Shown: piece by piece, positions 45,905 through 55,737 of the stretch
How the letters are laid out: each line of letters opens with the position of its first letter
Numbering within the stretch: position 1 is the stretch's first letter
Source: Catonella massiliensis
Lineage (GTDB): Bacteria > Bacillota > Clostridia > Lachnospirales > Lachnospiraceae
Length of the DNA stretch: 64,000 nt
Assembly (NCBI RefSeq): GCF_016651435.1
Contig: NZ_JAEPRJ010000001.1
Coordinates: 2,852,001-2,916,000 of the forward strand
Direction: 5' to 3'
The notes under the pieces: generated by a model
The model's input: the letters and a program-made list of their open reading frames with translations, nothing else
Databases searched by the model: none
What the model was told of the DNA's origin: nothing
Translations under genes and position numbers: made by a program

Positions 45905-47305
45905 ATGTTTGAAAAAAATGAAATTTTAGAACTTCAGATTGAGGCAATAGGAAGTGAGGGAGAGGGTATAGCGCATGCAAATGGTTATACCCTCTTTGTG
46001 AAGGATACAGTTCCGGGGGATAGGATAGAGGCTAGGGTGGTAAAGGCAGGAAAAAACTATGGATATGCCAGATGCGAGCGTATTATAGAGCCGTCAACAG
46101 ATAGGATAGAGCCTGTCTGTCCCATTTCAAAGAGATGCGGAGGCTGTCAGTTCCAGCACCTTTCGTACGAGGCAGAGCTTAAGTTCAAGCAGAAGAAAGT
46201 GTTTAACTGCATAAAGAGAATAGGTGGTTTTAGCGATGAGGCTATACCTATGCTCCCTATAATTGGCTGTGAAGAGATTATGCATTATAGGAATAAGGCG
46301 CAGTTTCCTGTTGGTGTGAATAAAGTGGGCGAGACAGTTACGGGCTTTTACGCTGAGAGGAGCCACGAGATAGTGGATACGACCAAATGCTACATTCAGT
46401 TTGAGGAGAATGAGCTTATTTTGGATACCCTTATGGCATTTATGAAGAAGTATAAAATATCTGCCTACGAGGAAAAAATAAATCCAAAGACGAAAAAACC
46501 TGAAAAAGCCAAGGGGTTAGTCCGACATATAATGACCAGAAAGGGCTTTGCAACCGGTGAAATAGGCATCTGTGTGGTTATCAACGGGGATGTACTGCCA
46601 AAGGATGATGAGTTTACAGCTATAGTGCTTAAGGCATTTGAGGGCAGGAGTGATGTAAGGATAAGTAGCATTTGCGTAAATGTAAATAAGAAGGTTACCA
46701 ATGTGATATTTGGGGATGAGCTTAAATGCATCTACGGAGAGCCTTACATAGTGGATATGATAGAGGATGTTAAGTTTAAGATATCTCCATTTTCATTCTA
46801 TCAGGTAAACCCTGCCCAGACTATGAAACTTTACGGTAAGGCTTTGGAGTTTGCAGATCTTACGGGAGAAGAAGTGGTTTGGGATCTCTACTGTGGCATC
46901 GGTACCATAAGTCTGTTTTTAGCTAAGAAGGCTAAGGAAGTCTACGGGGTGGAGATAGTAGAGGCAGCAGTGGTAAATGCTAGGGAAAATGCTAAATTAA
47001 ATGGAATGGAGAATGTGCATTTCACAGTAGGAAAAGCTGAGGATGAGGCTAAAAAACTCCCAAAGCCTGATGTAATAGTAGTAGACCCGCCAAGAAAGGG
47101 TTGCGATGAAAAGCTCCTTGAGACGATAATGAATTATAAGCCGGAAAGAGTAGTATATGTATCCTGCGACCCGGCTACACTTGCGAGGGACTTGAAGGTG
47201 CTATGTGGAGATGGGGGGTATAGACTGGATAAGGTGCAGGCAGTGGATCAGTTTTCTAGGGGGGTGCATGTGGAGAGTGTGGTGAGGCTAAGTATAGAAT
47301 ATTAG
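45905..47305 (+). CDS. rlmD: 23S rRNA (uracil-5)-methyltransferase, RlmD/RumA family
   Basis: A 466-residue SAM-dependent methyltransferase. Order: TRAM domain (residues 1-60: IGSEGEGIAHANGYTLFVKD), iron-sulfur cysteines in CPISKRCGGCQFQHL, an inserted RNA-binding part, SAM motif VVWDLYCGIGTISLFLA, DPPRKGCDEKLL, and catalytic VYVSCDPATLARDL. It methylates a uridine in 23S rRNA (position 1939 and/or 747 in known members). In Firmicutes one enzyme may do both (RlmCD); motifs do not decide. It ends before the defence island. Confidence 0.93.
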   Translation: MFEKNEILELQIEAIGSEGEGIAHANGYTLFVKDTVPGDRIEARVVKAGKNYGYARCERIIEPSTDRIEPVCPISKRCGGCQFQHLSYEAELKFKQKKVFNCIKRIGGFSDEAIPMLPIIGCEEIMHYRNKAQFPVGVNKVGETVTGFYAERSHEIVDTTKCYIQFEENELILDTLMAFMKKYKISAYEEKINPKTKKPEKAKGLVRHIMTRKGFATGEIGICVVINGDVLPKDDEFTAIVLKAFEGRSDVRISSICVNVNKKVTNVIFGDELKCIYGEPYIVDMIEDVKFKISPFSFYQVNPAQTMKLYGKALEFADLTGEEVVWDLYCGIGTISLFLAKKAKEVYGVEIVEAAVVNARENAKLNGMENVHFTVGKAEDEAKKLPKPDVIVVDPPRKGCDEKLLETIMNYKPERVVYVSCDPATLARDLKVLCGDGGYRLDKVQAVDQFSRGVHVESVVRLSIEY

Positions 47306-47368
47306 TTTTATTTATATAGTTAATGGATTTAGATACCGTTAAGAAATAGATAAGATATAAATAATAAT

Positions 47369-47396
47369 TTTACTGATTTAGTATAGCAAATATGAT
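47369..47396 (+). promoter_or_regulatory. Weak promoter candidate for the defence operon
   Basis: TTTACT (47369-47374) and TATGAT (47391-47396) are separated by 16 bases, 20 bases before the first defence gene. The match is modest and the whole gap is AT-rich, so this is tentative. No repressor gene lies nearby. Confidence 0.4.
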
Positions 47397-47415
47397 ATGA
47401 TAAGGTAGGGTAGCA

Positions 47416-48687
47416 ATGAATGATAATGGCTTAAGTTATATCGACCTCTTTGCTGGTGCAGGGGGATTGTCAGAAGGTTTCATTCAAAGTGGTTATAGAC
47501 CAATTGCACATGTGGAAATGAATGAGTATGCAGCAAAAACATTAGAAACAAGAATTGCCTATTATTATCTTAAAGAAAATGGCAACTTAAAAAGCTATTA
47601 TCAATATGAGAGGAATGAAATATCGCGTGAGCAGTTATTAGAGTTAATTCCTAGAAGTGAATTGAAGACTGTCATTAACAAGGAAATGTCAAAGTCAACT
47701 ATTAAGGAGATTTTTCAGTCAATAAATAAAATTATTGATGAGAAAAAAATTGGTAAAGTAGATGTAATTGTTGGAGGCCCTCCATGCCAAGCATATTCAT
47801 TAGTGGGTAGGGCACAGAGTAGTCACATGATAGTGCCTATGGAAGAGGATACTCGAAATGAGCTATACAAGATGTATGTCCAATTTTTAAACAAATACAA
47901 GCCTAAAATGTTTGTATTTGAAAATGTTGCGGGTATTAAAACTGCGCGTGGTGGACAAGCTTTTAAGAATCTTCAAAAGTATATGCGTAGGGTAGGATAT
48001 GAGATAGATTATAAAGAACTTAATGCAAATGATTTTGGAGTTTTACAGAACAGAAAAAGAGTAATTATAATTGGCTGGTTAAAAGAAATGAAATATGAGT
48101 ATCCCAAATTTGAAATTATTCATAGCGATGCCAAGGTGTGGGATTTGTTGGATGATTTGCCACCATTATATCCGGGGGAATCAGCGAATAATTATATAAT
48201 ATCAGATATGCGTAGATTAAAAAAATATGTTAAGGATAATAAGATTAGAACCAAGTCAGATGTTCTGACTAGTCATGTTGCAAGACCGCATACAAAACAA
48301 GATATAGAGATATATAAGAAAACAATTAATTTGTGGTTTGAAAATGCAAGACATGAGAGACTTAAATATAATAATCTACCAGATAAGCTGAAAACCCATA
48401 AAAATAGAACATCTTTTGTAGATAGATTTAAGGTTGTAGAAGGCGACTTGAACTATTGCCATACTATATTAGCTCATTTATCAAAAGATGGACATTACTT
48501 CATACACCCGGACATTAAGCAACATAGATCTATAACTGTAAGAGAAGCAGCAAGAATACAATCATTTCCAGATAGCTATTTTTTTGAGGGGCCGAGAACT
48601 TCTCAATTTGTTCAGGTTGGAAACGCAGTACCTCCAATGATGGCAAAAATAATAGCAGATAAGATAAAAGAACAGCTAGGACAATAA
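47416..48687 (+). CDS. C5-cytosine DNA methyltransferase (DrmMII-like)
   Basis: A 423-residue Dcm-type enzyme with motifs in order: I DLFAGAGGLSEGF (from D10), IV GGPPCQAYS with catalytic C124, VI FENVAGIKT, VIII NRKRVIIIG, and X VGNAVPPMMAK. The target-recognition region lies between VIII and X. It transfers methyl groups to cytosine in a defined site, thereby marking self DNA. In DISARM class 2 the self mark is a C5-cytosine methylase called DrmMII; here it opens an operon that otherwise carries class 1-like parts. Nineteen bases separate it from the SNF2 helicase gene. Recognition sequence unknown. Confidence 0.93.
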   Translation: MNDNGLSYIDLFAGAGGLSEGFIQSGYRPIAHVEMNEYAAKTLETRIAYYYLKENGNLKSYYQYERNEISREQLLELIPRSELKTVINKEMSKSTIKEIFQSINKIIDEKKIGKVDVIVGGPPCQAYSLVGRAQSSHMIVPMEEDTRNELYKMYVQFLNKYKPKMFVFENVAGIKTARGGQAFKNLQKYMRRVGYEIDYKELNANDFGVLQNRKRVIIIGWLKEMKYEYPKFEIIHSDAKVWDLLDDLPPLYPGESANNYIISDMRRLKKYVKDNKIRTKSDVLTSHVARPHTKQDIEIYKKTINLWFENARHERLKYNNLPDKLKTHKNRTSFVDRFKVVEGDLNYCHTILAHLSKDGHYFIHPDIKQHRSITVREAARIQSFPDSYFFEGPRTSQFVQVGNAVPPMMAKIIADKIKEQLGQ

Positions 48688-48705
48688 GAAAGGGGGAATT
48701 CGCAA

Positions 48706-51294
48706 ATGGGAATTGTTGAAACAACATATTCAGAGTTAAAGCAGCAAGAATTAAATAATAATCCTTATAGTTGCTTACACATGGCAGATATTGATATTAA
48801 TCCACACCAGATTGAGGCATTCACATTTGCGCTATCTTCTCTGGAACTTGGTGGTGCTATTCTAGCTGATGAAGTAGGTCTTGGTAAAACCATTGAAGCA
48901 GGGCTGGTTATTAAGTATCTATTGTGTAGTGGCAAAAATAAGATAATACTTGTTATGCCATCAAACTTGCGTAAGCAATGGCAGGTTGAATTAGAAGAAA
49001 AATTTGATATTGAGTCATTAATTGTGGATAGTTCCAACTGGGATGATTATTTGATTAAAGTTAATGACAAACAGGTGGTTGTTATTGTTTCATATCATTT
49101 TGCATCTAAGAGAAAAGCAGAATTAACAAAAATACCTTGGGATTTTTGTGTATTTGATGAAGCTCATAGACTTAGAAATGTTCATAAAAATGGCTCTAAA
49201 ATGGCTAGTGTATTATATGAATTAACAAAAGGAATCCCTAAGATTTTATTAACTGCAACACCAATGCAAAATACCTTGCTTGATATATATGGACTTGTTC
49301 AATATATCGATGACAAGATTTTCTATAACAAGTCAGTATTTTCAGAAAGGTATTTGCGTGGAGAAGATTATAGTGACTTGAAGGCTTGTTTAGAACCTGT
49401 TGTTCAAAGAACTCTAAGAAAAGAAGTAGCAGAATACATTCAATTTTCTGAGCGTAAAGAGATGACGATTGACTTTGAATTATCGCCAATGGAGATAGAG
49501 CTTTATGTGATGATTAATAATTATCTGAAAAAGGAAATCTTATATGCTTTGCCCAACTCTCACAGAACACTTATTACTTCTGTTATTAGAAAATTACTTG
49601 CATCCTCAAGTATGGCAGTTGCAGAGACGTTTAAGGTGTTAAAAGGAAGACTTGAAATTTTAAAGGAGACAACTAGAACTGAATCAGCAGATGAGAGTAT
49701 TGATTTCTTTCTGAGCTTCTTTGACGATGAAGAAATAGAAACAGTTGATGATAGTGAGCAGGATGAATTATATACTAGAGAAAAGGTAAATGAATTTATT
49801 CAGCATGAAATAGATGAAGTAATAGATATTATTAATAAAGCTGAAGGTATAAAAAGGAATGCGAAGATGACAGCCTTAAAACTTGCGGTGAAAAAGGCAT
49901 TTGCGTTCCAAGAAGAGGCTGATATACAGCAAAGAATTGTTGTATTTACAGAATCTATTAGAACGCAGCAGTATATGTACGAAGAGTTATCTCATGACGG
50001 ATATAAAGGGCGGATACTTAAATTTAATGGTAGTACAAATGACCCTACTACGAAACAGATTTATAAGGCATGGAAAGCTAGAAATTATGGTAAGTATGTG
50101 GGCAGTAGAAATGTTGAATTGAAGAATGCAATAGTAGAAGCATTTAGGGATGAATACAAGATATTGCTTGTAACTGATTCTGGTTCCGAAGGATTAAATC
50201 TACAGTTTTGCAACACTATTATAAATTATGACTTGCCTTGGAATCCGCAAAAGATTGAACAGCGAATAGGCCGATGTCATCGTTACGGTCAAAAGAATGA
50301 TGTTGTAGTTATCAATCTACTAAATACACAGAATATAGCAGACAAGAGAGTATATGAAATTCTTTCAGAAAAATTTGAACTATTTCAAGGTGTATTTGGT
50401 GCATCGGATAAGGCTATTGGATTGTTAGAAGGTGGAGCAGATTTTGAAAAAAGAGTAACACTCATTTATCAGGAATGTAAAACGGTAGCTGATTTTACAA
50501 AGCAATTCAAAGCTTTAGAAAAGGAATTAGAGAAGAAAAGAAACAAGAAGATGGATGAGCTGAAATCCATATTTACATATAAGACAGAAGAACAGCATAA
50601 ATCTCATTTTGGCGCTATAATGCAAGAAATTGCAGAATATAGTTCACAGTGCGAATACTGGAATAATAGATGCAAAAAGGGAGAAGCAACATATCCAAAG
50701 TATTACGAAGTTAATATGGATTTGGAGATCCCGGGGATTCAACATGGCTATTTGATATTAGGCGGTTCATATGTTGGAGAATTGCTCGAAGAGGCTGTAT
50801 TTGAAATTATTGATTCGACTGGAAGAATATATGGTGTTACGGATAAATTGGCTAGAGCTCTTTGTGAGAAATTGCAGGAGCAGTATCTGGAAGAGAATAC
50901 ACCAAACAATCGAGAAATTCTTTCATATATTGATAAAGTAGATGAATTTATGCAGCAGAAGCACGCAGAGTCTAAAAGGACAGTTGTAACCACGAATAAG
51001 AAAAAGATGGATAATTGGCTACAGCTAAGAAAAGAAGAATATTTACTTCAAGCTAAAGATACATCAGAATTAGATGAAATTAAAGAAAAATATGCAGCTG
51101 AAAGTGATTTTAGGCTGAAGATTGCACTAAAGAAACAAATAGAGAATATAGAAATACAGAAACAAAAAATGATAGAGGCATTTCATGATAAAATGTCATT
51201 ATTGGAAGATGAGGCTGTAAATATGCAGAAGGAATTTGAAGAAAGCATATTGGTAAAGCCACAACTTATAACAAAGATAGTGATTAAGTTTTAG
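48706..51294 (+). CDS. drmD: SNF2-family helicase, DrmD-like
   Basis: An 862-residue SNF2 ATPase of the RapA/HepA kind. Helicase domain one: Walker A ADEVGLGKT (54-62), VFDEAHRLRN with DEAH at 151-154, and LLTATPMQNTLLDIYGL. Helicase domain two: SGSEGLNLQFCNTI and IEQRIGRCHRYGQ (517-529). The last about 200 residues are coiled coil. It moves along double-stranded DNA using ATP. In class 1 DISARM this gene (drmD) marks the class. Position between a cytosine methylase and an adenine methylase is unusual. RBS AAAGGGGG. Confidence 0.88.
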   Translation: MGIVETTYSELKQQELNNNPYSCLHMADIDINPHQIEAFTFALSSLELGGAILADEVGLGKTIEAGLVIKYLLCSGKNKIILVMPSNLRKQWQVELEEKFDIESLIVDSSNWDDYLIKVNDKQVVVIVSYHFASKRKAELTKIPWDFCVFDEAHRLRNVHKNGSKMASVLYELTKGIPKILLTATPMQNTLLDIYGLVQYIDDKIFYNKSVFSERYLRGEDYSDLKACLEPVVQRTLRKEVAEYIQFSERKEMTIDFELSPMEIELYVMINNYLKKEILYALPNSHRTLITSVIRKLLASSSMAVAETFKVLKGRLEILKETTRTESADESIDFFLSFFDDEEIETVDDSEQDELYTREKVNEFIQHEIDEVIDIINKAEGIKRNAKMTALKLAVKKAFAFQEEADIQQRIVVFTESIRTQQYMYEELSHDGYKGRILKFNGSTNDPTTKQIYKAWKARNYGKYVGSRNVELKNAIVEAFRDEYKILLVTDSGSEGLNLQFCNTIINYDLPWNPQKIEQRIGRCHRYGQKNDVVVINLLNTQNIADKRVYEILSEKFELFQGVFGASDKAIGLLEGGADFEKRVTLIYQECKTVADFTKQFKALEKELEKKRNKKMDELKSIFTYKTEEQHKSHFGAIMQEIAEYSSQCEYWNNRCKKGEATYPKYYEVNMDLEIPGIQHGYLILGGSYVGELLEEAVFEIIDSTGRIYGVTDKLARALCEKLQEQYLEENTPNNREILSYIDKVDEFMQQKHAESKRTVVTTNKKKMDNWLQLRKEEYLLQAKDTSELDEIKEKYAAESDFRLKIALKKQIENIEIQKQKMIEAFHDKMSLLEDEAVNMQKEFEESILVKPQLITKIVIKF

Positions 51295-51303
51295 GAGGAT
51301 ACC

Positions 51304-52989
51304 ATGGAGAAGAAGGGAAAGTTAGAGCTGACTTGGACAGACAAGTACAAAAATTCAAGATTGGAACCAAGGATTTTGATAGAAGTTGAAGATAATTCAA
51401 CTGGAAATAGCAGTAATGGAAATATGTTAATTCATGGCGACAATTTACTGGCATTGAAAGCGCTTGAGCTACAATTTGCTGGAAATGTTAAGTGCATATA
51501 CATTGATCCTCCATATAACACTGGTACTGCATTTGAGTATTATGATGATGGAGTAGAACACTCTAAATGGCTAAGTATGATGAATGAAAGATTAAAGTGT
51601 TTGAAAACTCTCCTGAGAGAAGATGGTACTATTTTTATTCAGATTGATGATAATGAACAGGCATATTTGAGAGTACTATGCGATGAAATATTTGGACGCA
51701 AGAATTTTTTGAACATGATTTCAGTAAACACAAAAGTTAGCGCTGGGGCATCCGGCGGTGGTGAAGATAAGAAATTAAAAAAGAATATAGAATATATCTT
51801 GATATATTGTAAGAATATGGATTCTTTTCCTGGCTTTAAGCCAATTTATAAAAAAACTGAGTTGATGAAATATATTGAAAATATGAAAGAAGATGGGAAA
51901 AGTTATAAGTATACATCAATCTTATATCGTTGTGAAGACTTTGAATATTATAAAACTATTAAAGATGGAGCTGGTGATGATATAAAAATTTTTAAGGTAA
52001 ATGATTATGAAGTAAAAAGTGTTAAACAGGTAGCTCAATTAGAAGGCATTACTGAAGCAGAAGTATATAGCAAATATTATAAAAAAATAATGACAACAAC
52101 AAACGCACAAACATCAATAAGAACAAGAATTTGGGATGCGACAGATAGTGAAAATAATATGTATAGAGCAGTTTATATTCCAAAAACTGGTAAAAATAAA
52201 GGTAAAGAAACAGAGTTATTATTGATGGGAAAACAGAAAGTTTTAGTTATTTGGTTAAAAGATACAGCTGAATTGATAAAAGGCAAAATATATAAAAAAG
52301 AGAGGATAGGAACATATTGGGATGGATTTAGTTGGATTAATGTTACAAAAGAAGGTTTGGTTTTATTTCCAAATGGCAAAAAACCAGAAGGTCTTTTAAA
52401 ACAAATCTTGGAAATGGCATCTGATGAGGGTGATCTGGTTCTGGATAGTTTTTTGGGATCTGGCACAACAGTTGCAACAGCACATAAAATGGGGCGCAGA
52501 TGGATAGGAATAGAGATGGGAGAACAAGCATACACTCATTGTAAGGTGAGACTTGATAATGTAATTAACGGTGAACAAGGTGGAATTTCAAAAGAAGTAA
52601 ACTGGCAAGGTGGTGGAGGATACAAGTTTTACGAACTTGCTGAACCACTCCTTGTAAAAAACACTGCACTTCCAGTTTATCAGATAAATCCATCTTATAC
52701 ATGGGATATGGTATGTGAAGCTATTTGTAAGATTGAGGGGTTTACTTATGAGCCATCTGGTGAATTCCAAGGTCATCCGTCAGAAAATAGATTTATACAT
52801 GTTACAGAAGAATTCGTGAATACAAAATATGTGATGTCGGTTATGAAGAGTTTAGGTGAGAAGCAGAGTTTGCTTATTTATTGCAAGAAGAATCAGGCAG
52901 ATATGATACTTCCTGAAAATGTTGAAGTGAAGAGGATTCCGAAGGATTTATTGGATAAGTGTAAATTTGAAAGTGAGGTGCAGGAATAA
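51304..52989 (+). CDS. Type III Mod-like adenine DNA methyltransferase
   Basis: A 561-residue beta-class N6-adenine methyltransferase: catalytic IDPPYNTG (DPPY at 68-71) comes first and the SAM motif DSFLGSGTTVATAHK (from D381) later, the order of type III Mod proteins. The insert between (about 140-360) should hold the target-recognition domain; it includes SVNTKVSAGASGGGEDKK. Start lies after AGGAGGATACC, only nine bases from the SNF2 gene. The next gene overlaps by one base and looks like a type III Res subunit, so the two may form a complete Mod-Res pair inside the DISARM operon. It differs from the usual DISARM DrmMI in its family. Confidence 0.92.
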   Translation: MEKKGKLELTWTDKYKNSRLEPRILIEVEDNSTGNSSNGNMLIHGDNLLALKALELQFAGNVKCIYIDPPYNTGTAFEYYDDGVEHSKWLSMMNERLKCLKTLLREDGTIFIQIDDNEQAYLRVLCDEIFGRKNFLNMISVNTKVSAGASGGGEDKKLKKNIEYILIYCKNMDSFPGFKPIYKKTELMKYIENMKEDGKSYKYTSILYRCEDFEYYKTIKDGAGDDIKIFKVNDYEVKSVKQVAQLEGITEAEVYSKYYKKIMTTTNAQTSIRTRIWDATDSENNMYRAVYIPKTGKNKGKETELLLMGKQKVLVIWLKDTAELIKGKIYKKERIGTYWDGFSWINVTKEGLVLFPNGKKPEGLLKQILEMASDEGDLVLDSFLGSGTTVATAHKMGRRWIGIEMGEQAYTHCKVRLDNVINGEQGGISKEVNWQGGGGYKFYELAEPLLVKNTALPVYQINPSYTWDMVCEAICKIEGFTYEPSGEFQGHPSENRFIHVTEEFVNTKYVMSVMKSLGEKQSLLIYCKKNQADMILPENVEVKRIPKDLLDKCKFESEVQE

Positions 52990-55718
52990 TGAGTTCAGTG
53001 GATAAAATCAAATGGGCTATGAGCCTGCGCGACCCTCAATATGAGGCATTAAAATATTTTGATGCAATCAGCTCAAAGATTGAGTATAGAACTAGCTCTA
53101 AAATAGATGCTGAAAAAATAGCATCAGAGAATTGCCAAGAACCACATACTATAGCAGTAGATAAGGAATTTGATTTTCCGTCATTCTGTTTTGATATGAC
53201 AACCGGTATTGGTAAATCTCGATTGATGGGTGCCTGTATTTATTATTTGTATAAAACCAAGGGATATAAGCATTTCTTCATCTTGGCTCCTGGAAATACT
53301 ATCTATGACAAAATGCGTAGAGAGTCAGTGCCAGGGCATCCAAAGTACATGTTTAAAGGTCTTGAAGCAGAAATGGGAAGACCTAAGGTATATGATGGAG
53401 AGAACTATTTGTCATATCCTGTAAAGTATGTGCAGCAGGAATTAGTAGTAGAGAAAACATCAGAAATACAGATTTTCATTTTTAATATTTCGAAGATTTT
53501 TACTCGTGGTGATTTGGAATTTAAGTTTCATAAGTTCAATGAGAACTTGGGAGGCTCATTTGCTGAAGTACTCCGTTCTTTTGATGATTTGGTTATATGC
53601 ATGGATGAGGCACATAGATATTATGCACCTGCATCAAAAGTGGCTATTAATTACTTAAATCCAGTACTTGGATTAGAGTTTACGGCTACACCTAAGAGTA
53701 CAAATAAAAATATTATTTATCACTATGGTCTTGAAGAGGGTGCGGGTAAGTTTTTGAAAATCCCTGTTGTAATGGGAAGAACCAATACAGCGGGATATTC
53801 AGATGATGATATTGAAGAAATGAAACTTAAAGATGGAATTAAGCTTCATGAACGAAGAAAGTCCATCGTGTATAAATACTGTATTGAAAATAATCTGGAA
53901 CAGGTAAAACCAATTGTATTGGTTGCTTGTAAAGATACAACACATGCGAAAAAGATAAAGGAAAAGATAGATTCAGATTCTTTTTTTGGGGGAAGATATG
54001 TAGGTAAGGTAATAGAAATTGATTCTAGTACCAGTGGTGCTGAGACAGAGGAAAATATTCAGAAATTACTTACTATTGAGAAGAATATCAATCCAATCGA
54101 GATTGTGTTGCATGTATATAAACTTAAAGAAGGATGGGATGTAAATAACTTATTTACTATTATTCCACTTAATGCAGCGAAGAGTGACATCTTAGCGCTT
54201 CAAACAATTGGTAGAGGATTAAGGCTTCCTTTTGGTGAAATAACAGGAATAGAAGAACTCGATACTTTGGATATTGTTGCACATGATCATTATCGAGAAA
54301 TTATAGATGATATTAGGAATAATCCTGTATTTAAGAAAAGAAATCTTGATGAGGAAGATATACCAGATACTAAAATGGTTAAGGTAGAACCTGTTGTTGA
54401 GAATCGACAGATTTCATTGTTTGATGAAGCCTTGCGAGAAAGTAATGTAAAGTCATATCAGGACTTGAATAACGAACAATCAGTTGAAAGTGTATTTGCT
54501 GCGTATCAAAAGGCTTTTGTGAAGAATAATATTATAAAGAAATCTGAGGATAACAGTGGACAGATGTCTATTTTTGATTCACTTTATAACGAAAACAAAA
54601 GTGTAGAAATCTGCGGTAATACCAGCCCCAAGTCAGAGACTTCTCAAATAAGTAATCCTTCTGATAGAGCTGAGAAGTCATTAATTTTACAATGGGATGA
54701 TAATGTAAGACAGGTTGATTTACAGAAATCATCTGGCGGGAAGAATGTATTGCCATATGCGAAGCAGGAATTTATTAAAAAAGTTGAGGAATTAAAGCGA
54801 GTGGCTATTTCAGTTCCTAAGATAGGAATTAGTTATAGTTCCACAATCACATTTAAGCCTTTTTCAGTTAAAAGAAATATTATTGACTTTGATGTAGCTG
54901 TGTCAAGGATTGAAAGATACGACACTATAAATGGAAAACTGTTACAAGTATTGGATGCAGATGCACTTATTGTTGATAATCCTGAGAACATGCTTGCAGT
55001 TTCATTGTTGGAGAGCATTCCTGAATTTAGCTCAGATGATGCAGAATTTATCATTGATGTTGTAAAAAGGTATTTAGCACTGATTGGTGGAACAGATGAA
55101 GAGAAAAAGAAAATAGTACGCAGATATGCAACTGTGATGGTTGAGGATTTAAAAAAACAAATATATGCATCCAAGGAAGAGAACACTGAGTTTGTGTTTA
55201 ATGTCCAGCAAGCTCTCATCGTATTTGGAACCTTTGTAAAGAATATGAAGGAAAATGGACGCTTGAATTTTAAGAAGGAAGTACCTGACAAAAAAAATAT
55301 TAAGCAGTATTTGTTCGAAGGCTTTAAGAAATCATACTATGCTGAAAATGCGTTTGATAGTGATGATGAACGAAGATTATCGGTCGTACTAGAAGAGGAT
55401 TCTGAAGTAATTAGATACATTAAGCCGCCATTAAATCAACTTGGATTATTTTATAAGGCCGCAAAGCAGTATAATCCAGATTTTTTGGTGGAGACTACTA
55501 ATAAAAAATATATGATTGAAGTTAAGGCTGTCAATCAAACTGATAACGAAGAGGTTCAAGAAAAAGCAAGAGCTGCAATTAAGTGGTGCGAATGTGCATC
55601 ACAGGTAGATGCTGACGGAAAAACTTGGGAGTATCGTTTGGTGCCTGGAGACAAAATTGTGGTTGGTAATACATTCAAGTATGTGATAGGTATGGCTGTT
55701 CCTGTTGTTAAAGATTAA
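52989..55718 (+). CDS. Type III restriction Res-like helicase-nuclease
   Basis: A 909-residue protein. Helicase part: Walker A TTGIGKS (71-77), DEAH at 206-209 (MDEAHRYYAP), GLEFTATPKS, and IGRGLRLPFG. C-terminal nuclease: PDFLVETTNKKYMIEVKA with PD 830-831 and E844-K846, a PD-(D/E)xK site. Between them is a segment rich in charged residues containing QISLF (474-478) and QMSIF (525-529), both like the sliding-clamp binding pentapeptide. Together with the Mod-like gene it would cut unmethylated DNA after translocation. It starts in the TAATG overlap with Mod. Confidence 0.9.
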   Translation: MSSVDKIKWAMSLRDPQYEALKYFDAISSKIEYRTSSKIDAEKIASENCQEPHTIAVDKEFDFPSFCFDMTTGIGKSRLMGACIYYLYKTKGYKHFFILAPGNTIYDKMRRESVPGHPKYMFKGLEAEMGRPKVYDGENYLSYPVKYVQQELVVEKTSEIQIFIFNISKIFTRGDLEFKFHKFNENLGGSFAEVLRSFDDLVICMDEAHRYYAPASKVAINYLNPVLGLEFTATPKSTNKNIIYHYGLEEGAGKFLKIPVVMGRTNTAGYSDDDIEEMKLKDGIKLHERRKSIVYKYCIENNLEQVKPIVLVACKDTTHAKKIKEKIDSDSFFGGRYVGKVIEIDSSTSGAETEENIQKLLTIEKNINPIEIVLHVYKLKEGWDVNNLFTIIPLNAAKSDILALQTIGRGLRLPFGEITGIEELDTLDIVAHDHYREIIDDIRNNPVFKKRNLDEEDIPDTKMVKVEPVVENRQISLFDEALRESNVKSYQDLNNEQSVESVFAAYQKAFVKNNIIKKSEDNSGQMSIFDSLYNENKSVEICGNTSPKSETSQISNPSDRAEKSLILQWDDNVRQVDLQKSSGGKNVLPYAKQEFIKKVEELKRVAISVPKIGISYSSTITFKPFSVKRNIIDFDVAVSRIERYDTINGKLLQVLDADALIVDNPENMLAVSLLESIPEFSSDDAEFIIDVVKRYLALIGGTDEEKKKIVRRYATVMVEDLKKQIYASKEENTEFVFNVQQALIVFGTFVKNMKENGRLNFKKEVPDKKNIKQYLFEGFKKSYYAENAFDSDDERRLSVVLEEDSEVIRYIKPPLNQLGLFYKAAKQYNPDFLVETTNKKYMIEVKAVNQTDNEEVQEKARAAIKWCECASQVDADGKTWEYRLVPGDKIVVGNTFKYVIGMAVPVVKD

Positions 55719-55737
55719 GAATAATCGGAGGGTGTAG

